The position numbers and the translations under genes are program-made. DNA of 26,773 nucleotides, taken from assembly GCA_030691985.1 (NCBI GenBank), contig JAUYDB010000218.1, positions 1-26,773 of the forward strand, given 5' to 3'. Positions 21,501 through 26,773 of the stretch are shown in pieces (the first letter of the stretch is position 1; the number at the start of each line of letters is the position of its first letter). Source of the stretch: Candidatus Omnitrophota bacterium. Lineage in GTDB: Bacteria; Omnitrophota; Gorgyraeia; 2-01-FULL-45-10. The notes under the pieces were generated by a model. That model did no database searches. It had not been told where the DNA came from and saw only the letters and a program-made list of their open reading frames with translations.

Positions 21501-24500
21501 TTACACCGCCGTCCAGAACTCTTTCATCATCAATCTTACGCGCTCTATATCTTCGGCCAACTTCATCATTATGCTGACTGTCCTGCCTAAACAGTATAGG
21601 ATCCTCTCCTTAATTCTGTTGATATTGGCGGCCTCGTCTTCTGATTCCGCCAGTCTGGCCAAGAATCCGTTTATCCCGCTCGCATCAACATTTACACAGC
21701 CCCTTAACATACTCGTCAAAATAAGTTCTACCATCGGGGTCCTGTCCCTTTCATACAGACGAGCCAGAATTGCCGTCATAACCATTCTTGCCTGGTAAAA
21801 GGTCTTCTCTTTAGCGTTCATAAACATATAGCTATCGGGAAGGGCTATGTTGAGCAAACGGATGCCGCTGAACAGTTTAGGTTCGGCCTCTACCAATTGC
21901 TGTATCTGGCTGCTGATATTCTGCTCGGTGAGAATTATCCTCTTTACTTCAGAAGGCATCTTCTGTCCAAGAAGCTTCTTTAGATGGTCTCCGTCCGCGT
22001 ACTCTTCACACCTGACGATACCCTCGCCCTTCCTCTTCCTTATATCGCTCAACGCCTTCCTCATCGTCTCGGTCAGTTTCACACGCTGCGGCAGAAGTAT
22101 CTCTATCTGGTTATCATTTAAGAGATTGACTATCTGCCAGACGTTTTGTGTCTCATACCGTGACAGCTTTATACTACCCGGCCCAACATCCTTACCGAGC
22201 GGCACAACAAACTCCGATATGATAGCGATGAGCGAACGCTCCGCGGTTTCGTCTGATACCGGTAACGGCGGCATGTCATATGTTCGAGGCTGCGCCGGCA
22301 ATGTTTCAGCTGACGACTGAGGACTTCCGCCAAAAAGATCGGCGGATCCGCCTACGGCGGAGACAGCTGATGGCTCGCTCGCAGCGCTTTTCTCTTCCTC
22401 AGCACCCGGGCCTTTATCAGCCCCGAACAGCTTTCCGCCTGTGGCGGGCATGGGCTCGGGTGCTTCAGGTTTTGCTCTAAGTTCTCTCAGTCTATTATTT
22501 ACTTGCTCCAACCTTGAATGATAACCGCCTATTTCCGTGTTAATCTGCAAACCTGGCCTACTATCTCCTAAATTTCGCGCCGCGCCCATTGCCTTATCAT
22601 TTAATTCGTCAATTTTGTTTATTATGTCTCTTTTTTCTGTTTCTAAATTTTTTATTTCTTGTTTTTGCGCGCTTTTGCTTTCACTTTGGGCTTTGAGCTC
22701 TGAGCTTTGAGCTAAACCCGCCGTCTCCGTCTCTGGTGATTTTTTTTCTGCCTTCGCCGCCATACGCGCAACGTCTGACAAACCGGCTGAGGCCCTATCA
22801 AGGTATATGCTGACGTTTGGCAGCACATGCGCAAGCCTTAATCCGGAGGCCGGACGGGCTTCACCTATCTCCATATCGAGGGATTGTCTCACCGCTTCGG
22901 CCTTGAATGCCCGCGGCACCATAATATGGATACGCCTTCCCGATAGGATGGGCGGGAGCGTAAACGTCAACGCATGAGTTGGCACATCTGACAGACGCGC
23001 GAATTCGCCGTCATCGACCTGCTGCTGACGGGACGTCTCCGTGAGACGAACGACCTTGATAGTCTTCGAGTCTTCAAATCTCGCTTCAGGCGGATCATTA
23101 AACGCCAGATGCGGAAGCTTCCCTATCCCGCCGATAACGATATCGAATATGCCGCCAAATTCTTTAAATTTATTCTCAATCTTAGCGGCATGGGACTCGG
23201 CTTCGGATTCCAGTTTCTGCGCAAGCGCCTGTATCTTAGCCGCATCGACTTCGTCGATGGCCCGTCTAAGTTCAAGCGCGGTTTCGTACCCCAGCCTGTC
23301 GTTGAAATAGTGAATATTCTCGTCGCTTATTCCGAGCTTGTTGAACAGATTCTCTCGCAGGACCTTGCCGAAAAGCTGCGACGCGCCTTCTGAAAGTCCA
23401 AGGTATTCATCCATATGGAACGCGATTATGCGGTCGGCGAGATATCTGCGCTCATCCTCCGGCATCCTCGTCCACGAATCTATAAGATGCTTCCACGTGC
23501 TATGTTGAGACGGCGCTGACGCAAACAGCATGACCGCCCCTCCGCGATCTTCTACCGCTTTTTTTATGTCGCGTAAAATCGCGGCAGCTGCCGCAGTTCC
23601 CATCTCGTCTTCCGTCTCGTTTACTGTTATGTGTTTGGCGAGCCCCTGCCGCGCTGATAGATTATCTCCCTGTGCCCCCGGCCCTTTGTCAACGCCGAAC
23701 GGCTTCCCGCCGGTGGCGGGAATAGGTTCGGTTGCTTTAGGTTTTGCCTTGAGCTGCTCTAGCCTTTTATTTACTTGCTCTAACCTCGACTGAAGATCTT
23801 GCAATTCCCACTCAATCTGCCATTTCCTTAACTTGTGATATTCTAAATATGGCGCGGTAGATTGCGCGGCTGTCAGCCTATCCTGCAGGTCGTTAATCCT
23901 GTTTTGCATCTTGTCCCTTTTCGCTTCCACCCATGCGGTCAGCACCTCTTCATCCGTCGGCCGGTATGAAACAAGCTCCCTTTCATACGTGAGGTCGGAG
24001 CGAACAACACCCTTCGCAGGCCTGTGAGCCAAGTAAGCATCCAGATAGAAATAAGAAATGAGCTCGTTATACATACTCTCGCGGACAGACCTCATATAAA
24101 GATCGACACCGCCTACTTCATCCACACCTTTACCAAGGTTCTCATTAACGCCCGATACCAGGACCAGATTTTCCGCAAAGGGCTTGTTACGATAAGCGGC
24201 AGCAAAAGCGGCAAGGGCAAGACCTACCTCCCGGCCGATCTTTACAATCCATCCCTTAGCCACGCTGTTGCCTCGTAACGCCGCTATTGTTAGGGCGCGT
24301 TCGTATTGACCGGCCTTGCCTTCCCCGACCAGGCCTTCGTTAAAGGCCGTCACTTTCAGCTCTCTGTATTCGGCCTTATCAGGATTCGATTCTACGGCTT
24401 TCCTCACCCTCTCCCTGATATTGGGGCCTGAAAGCATATCTTCAAAATCGCGTAGTCCGGCTTTCCAGTATATAAATGGATAGCCGGGATATTTTTGCCT

Positions 24501-26773
24501 GAATGCGGCGTCTCCCAGGAGGACATACTCCTCACCCATAACTCCGCATTTTTTCTTTATCTCTTCGGGGGTATTGCCGAGTTCGATCGGGTGGTTGCCT
24601 TTTGAGCCTATACCGCCCCACGCATAATGGATGCCGCCTTTTTCGCCTTCGACCTGATACAGATTATGGCCGCATTCCTTAATGGAATCGTCGCCGTCAA
24701 CCGATATGTTGATGCCGCCGCCGATGATGACGATGCCGCCGACTTTGCCGACAAGCTTGCCTTTTGGCGAATAATGTTCGCCGTTACGCGCGGCCTCGCC
24801 GTCGTTTACCATCTCGATCTTCGATACGTTGATACCAAGCGGCAACAGCCTTTTCCGCAGTTCTGCCCTGAACGGATATTTATCGAAAGGCAAGTTCGGG
24901 GTCGCGAAATCCGAGCCGAATATACCTCTTGTTTTGTCGAGTGGGCCGGCCAGGCCCGCGTTTACCATCTTTATATCGGAAGGGTTAACGCTATTCTTCG
25001 CTAGAATCTTTGCTACTATATCGGCTATGACATCCATTACCTCGGCTGACTTTTCCGGCGTCTTTATCCTGATCTGGCCATTATTAAAACGCGCATCCTC
25101 CTGCCACCTGAGTTCGGCAGGCTCACCGATTATGTTATTATTGCCATCAACTATAGATACGGCAAGTTTATCGCCGCCCATTGACATGCTGATATAACGG
25201 TAGGCCGCCCTTGCGACAACGAGCTCTTCGTCGGGCGTCAAGGTCTTTGCTCCCTCCGCCTCCGAGCCCACATCAACGCCAAACGGCTTCCCGCCGGCGA
25301 CGGATATGAACTCGACGGGGTTTAAGGCCGCTTTTAAAATACCGTTTTTATCAAACCCGTGAAGCGCGTAGAGCTCGGCGGGCTTGCCTGATTCCCCGTA
25401 TTTATTTATGCCCAGGGCATTGACAAATCTAGGTGTTATCTTTTTTGCGACCAAAACCCTGTTTACCCTGTCGCCTAATATTTCAGGCAAGGCGTCTATT
25501 ACGGTTATCAGGTTTTCGCAGTTAATTAAACCGGCAAACTCTGTTACATTCTTTGGATTCGCCAGTTCTGTAAGCTGGCAAACGTTGACGACCCTTATCT
25601 TTTTCCCGCCTGTCGCAAGTTCTTTGGCCGCTTCTACAGCGTCAACGGCAACGACTCCCGTCGATACTATTACAACATCATATTTTACGGCTGCCGCAGG
25701 CTTCCCCGCCTCCGAATCAAACAGCGTATAGAACCCTTTCCTTGCGCCTTCCTGCCAGCCTTCGGGCTTGGATAAGATAGGCGTATCTAAACGCGCGGGT
25801 CTTATATAAAATATACCGCCTTCTTTTTTAGCGGTATCATATATATGTCTTGTCAAAACCCGCGTCTCTTCCGCGTCAGCGCCTTCGATCAATTTAACGC
25901 CGGGAAGCGAGCCAAGAACGCTCTGAGAGTGCGCGTCCTGATGGGTGCGGCCGTCAGGCCCTGTCGCCAGGCCACCGTGTGTTCCTACGATCACTATGGG
26001 CAATCTTGTATTTAATACAGCGTTCAGCTGGTCGGGCATCCTCGTTGTGAATATGCTGAATGTCCCGATAACCGGTATCTTGCCGCAGGCCGCCAGCCCT
26101 GCCGCGAGTGAAGCCATGTGCGCCTCGCGGATGCCTATAGGTATATACCGGCCTCGCGGGTTCGCCGGAGAAAACGTGCCGAATGCTTTTTCAAACTTAT
26201 CAAACATCACCGACCCTCTTAAGTCGGCGCTCATCACGACAACATCAGGGTCTTCCGCGCCCAGCAATAGAAGCTCGTCGCCGTTAGCTGTGCGTGTAGC
26301 GACCTTCTTGTCATAAGAATATGGCTTTTGTGTTTCCAAAACGAACGATTGCGTCTTTTCGCCCAGCATGATATTAAGGAGCTCGGCCCGTCTGGCCCCG
26401 GCCGCTTCGCTGTTTCTTTCATCGATTTTCGATTTCTCCTTAAGGCTTAACGCTATCCTGTTCAACACTAAGTTTAGATAAGTATTCAATACGCCATACA
26501 TGGCGTCTCTAGTTAAATTAAATCTTCTTCCGTAAAAAAGATCCAACAGGTCTTTCTCTATGATATCCATGGCTGCATTCACATCCGCCTCTTTCGGCGC
26601 AGCGCCGTGCTTTTCCATACCGGGCAGGTTTGCCCCTTTTGTCGTTCTCGCTATTATGATAGTGGGCTTGCCGGTGCCGGTTGTCTTGGCTGTTTCGATC
26701 ACCCTTACCACCTCCCCCGCATCTTCCCCGTTTGCAGTTATAACATTCCATCCCCTGTCCTGCCATAAAGCGG
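21501..26773 (-). CDS. Giant multi-enzyme protein: transketolase + ROK-like kinase + NagB-like domain, 5' end beyond window
   Basis: The frame is open to the right edge, giving 1756 visible residues. Counting from the GTG at 26711, which is internal because transketolase sequence (GWNVITANGEDAGE) continues upstream, the order is as follows. End of the TPP domain (1-60, KPTIIIARTTKGANLPGM); a helical insert (60-130); the pyrimidine domain (130-320, with GIREAHMASLAAGLAACG carrying the catalytic Glu); the transketolase C-terminal domain (340-465). Then a ROK-like ASKHA fold (500-930, DKLAVSIVDG, NAGLAGPLD, VNDGEAARNGEH, GGIVIIGGG) without the CxCGxxGC zinc motif; coiled coil; a NagB-like domain (1030-1310, FHMDEYLG, IGGIGKLPHLAFNDPP); coiled coil; and an unrecognised C-terminal domain (1480-1736). 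Three related linkers join the parts. It probably channels sugar and amino-sugar phosphates. Domain calls are good for transketolase and NagB, moderate for ROK. Confidence 0.85.
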   Translation of the reverse strand, partial: ALWQDRGWNVITANGEDAGEVVRVIETAKTTGTGKPTIIIARTTKGANLPGMEKHGAAPKEADVNAAMDIIEKDLLDLFYGRRFNLTRDAMYGVLNTYLNLVLNRIALSLKEKSKIDERNSEAAGARRAELLNIMLGEKTQSFVLETQKPYSYDKKVATRTANGDELLLLGAEDPDVVVMSADLRGSVMFDKFEKAFGTFSPANPRGRYIPIGIREAHMASLAAGLAACGKIPVIGTFSIFTTRMPDQLNAVLNTRLPIVIVGTHGGLATGPDGRTHQDAHSQSVLGSLPGVKLIEGADAEETRVLTRHIYDTAKKEGGIFYIRPARLDTPILSKPEGWQEGARKGFYTLFDSEAGKPAAAVKYDVVIVSTGVVAVDAVEAAKELATGGKKIRVVNVCQLTELANPKNVTEFAGLINCENLITVIDALPEILGDRVNRVLVAKKITPRFVNALGINKYGESGKPAELYALHGFDKNGILKAALNPVEFISVAGGKPFGVDVGSEAEGAKTLTPDEELVVARAAYRYISMSMGGDKLAVSIVDGNNNIIGEPAELRWQEDARFNNGQIRIKTPEKSAEVMDVIADIVAKILAKNSVNPSDIKMVNAGLAGPLDKTRGIFGSDFATPNLPFDKYPFRAELRKRLLPLGINVSKIEMVNDGEAARNGEHYSPKGKLVGKVGGIVIIGGGINISVDGDDSIKECGHNLYQVEGEKGGIHYAWGGIGSKGNHPIELGNTPEEIKKKCGVMGEEYVLLGDAAFRQKYPGYPFIYWKAGLRDFEDMLSGPNIRERVRKAVESNPDKAEYRELKVTAFNEGLVGEGKAGQYERALTIAALRGNSVAKGWIVKIGREVGLALAAFAAAYRNKPFAENLVLVSGVNENLGKGVDEVGGVDLYMRSVRESMYNELISYFYLDAYLAHRPAKGVVRSDLTYERELVSYRPTDEEVLTAWVEAKRDKMQNRINDLQDRLTAAQSTAPYLEYHKLRKWQIEWELQDLQSRLEQVNKRLEQLKAKPKATEPIPATGGKPFGVDKGPGAQGDNLSARQGLAKHITVNETEDEMGTAAAAAILRDIKKAVEDRGGAVMLFASAPSQHSTWKHLIDSWTRMPEDERRYLADRIIAFHMDEYLGLSEGASQLFGKVLRENLFNKLGISDENIHYFNDRLGYETALELRRAIDEVDAAKIQALAQKLESEAESHAAKIENKFKEFGGIFDIVIGGIGKLPHLAFNDPPEARFEDSKTIKVVRLTETSRQQQVDDGEFARLSDVPTHALTFTLPPILSGRRIHIMVPRAFKAEAVRQSLDMEIGEARPASGLRLAHVLPNVSIYLDRASAGLSDVARMAAKAEKKSPETETAGLAQSSELKAQSESKSAQKQEIKNLETEKRDIINKIDELNDKAMGAARNLGDSRPGLQINTEIGGYHSRLEQVNNRLRELRAKPEAPEPMPATGGKLFGADKGPGAEEEKSAASEPSAVSAVGGSADLFGGSPQSSAETLPAQPRTYDMPPLPVSDETAERSLIAIISEFVVPLGKDVGPGSIKLSRYETQNVWQIVNLLNDNQIEILLPQRVKLTETMRKALSDIRKRKGEGIVRCEEYADGDHLKKLLGQKMPSEVKRIILTEQNISSQIQQLVEAEPKLFSGIRLLNIALPDSYMFMNAKEKTFYQARMVMTAILARLYERDRTPMVELILTSMLRGCVNVDASGINGFLARLAESEDEAANINRIKERILYCLGRTVSIMMKLAEDIERVRLMMKEFWTAV
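22424..22535. repeat. Inter-domain linker repeat in the giant gene, copy 3
   Basis: It encodes SRLEQVNNRLRELRAKPEA then EPMPATGGKLFGADKGPGAE. It matches copy 2 at 23683-23800 over about 38 residues and clearly at nucleotide level too. It joins the second coiled coil to the C-terminal domain. Confidence 0.82.
22676..22720. repeat. Translated GCTTTGAGCTCTGAGCTTTGAGC repeat
   Basis: Short tandem and inverted GAGCTTTGAGC units encode AQSSELKAQSES in the linker after the NagB-like domain. They resemble the non-coding AGCTTTCAGC family at 1340 and 21358 and look like a repeat that has entered a coding region in frame. Confidence 0.5.
23683..23800. repeat. Inter-domain linker repeat in the giant gene, copy 2
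   Basis: It encodes SRLEQVNKRLEQLKAKPKA then EPIPATGGKPFGVDKGPGAQ, between the ROK-like coiled coil and the NagB-like domain. The GGKPFGVD core is shared with the shorter copy 1 at about 25262-25312 (AGGKPFGVDVGSEAEGAK), between the transketolase and ROK-like domains. Confidence 0.85.

Overview
The window reads as one stretch of a Gram-negative (diderm) bacterial genome. The evidence is an OprB-type outer-membrane porin, an OmlA/BamE-like lipoprotein and several exported enzymes. The giant multi-enzyme protein with low-complexity linkers and the dense, varied palindromic repeats resemble what is known of candidate phyla in the PVC superphylum such as Omnitrophota; that assignment is inference from style, not a database match. 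Every gene I can support lies on the minus strand, so the biological order runs from high to low coordinates.

From the right edge leftwards: (1) the 3' three quarters or so of a giant gene (21501 to beyond 26773) joining transketolase, a ROK-like sugar-kinase fold, a NagB-like domain and an unrecognised C-terminal domain, separated by repeated linkers; (2) a Nudix hydrolase, an NAD(P)HX epimerase fused to an RlmI-type rRNA methyltransferase, a ureidoglycolate-lyase-like cupin, 6-phosphofructokinase, a small exported protein with a clear terminator, and a small lipoprotein; (3) an SOS pair, lexA with its own GAAC-N4-GTTC operator, then a Y-family polymerase; (4) an amino-acid operon of aspartate 4-decarboxylase, aspartate:alanine exchanger, exported asparaginase and porin, followed by two decayed choloylglycine-hydrolase-family genes flanking a four-helix membrane protein; (5) two paralogous AAA/DUF4143 ATPases; (6) glmS, rsmI and the start of an AT-rich DNA methyltransferase cut by the left edge.

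The operon in (4) makes biochemical sense as one pathway. The porin admits solutes, periplasmic asparaginase turns asparagine into aspartate, AspT imports aspartate in exchange for alanine, and AspD consumes a proton by decarboxylating aspartate to alanine, which would build proton motive force. Genes in (1), (2) and (6) handle sugar phosphates and amino sugars (transketolase, kinase-like, NagB-like, PFK, GlmS).

The most unusual theme is the repeats. At least five palindromic families occur between genes and also enter genes. One forms a perfect 21-bp inverted repeat that is translated as the linker of the epimerase-methyltransferase fusion. Another supplies the stop codon of two adjacent unrelated genes. 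A third supplies the end of the polymerase gene. No transposase of the REP-associated type is visible here. A second theme is promoter placement: four genes have a good -10 box only 6 to 10 nt before the start codon, which predicts leaderless or nearly leaderless mRNAs. No rRNA, tRNA or CRISPR array was seen.
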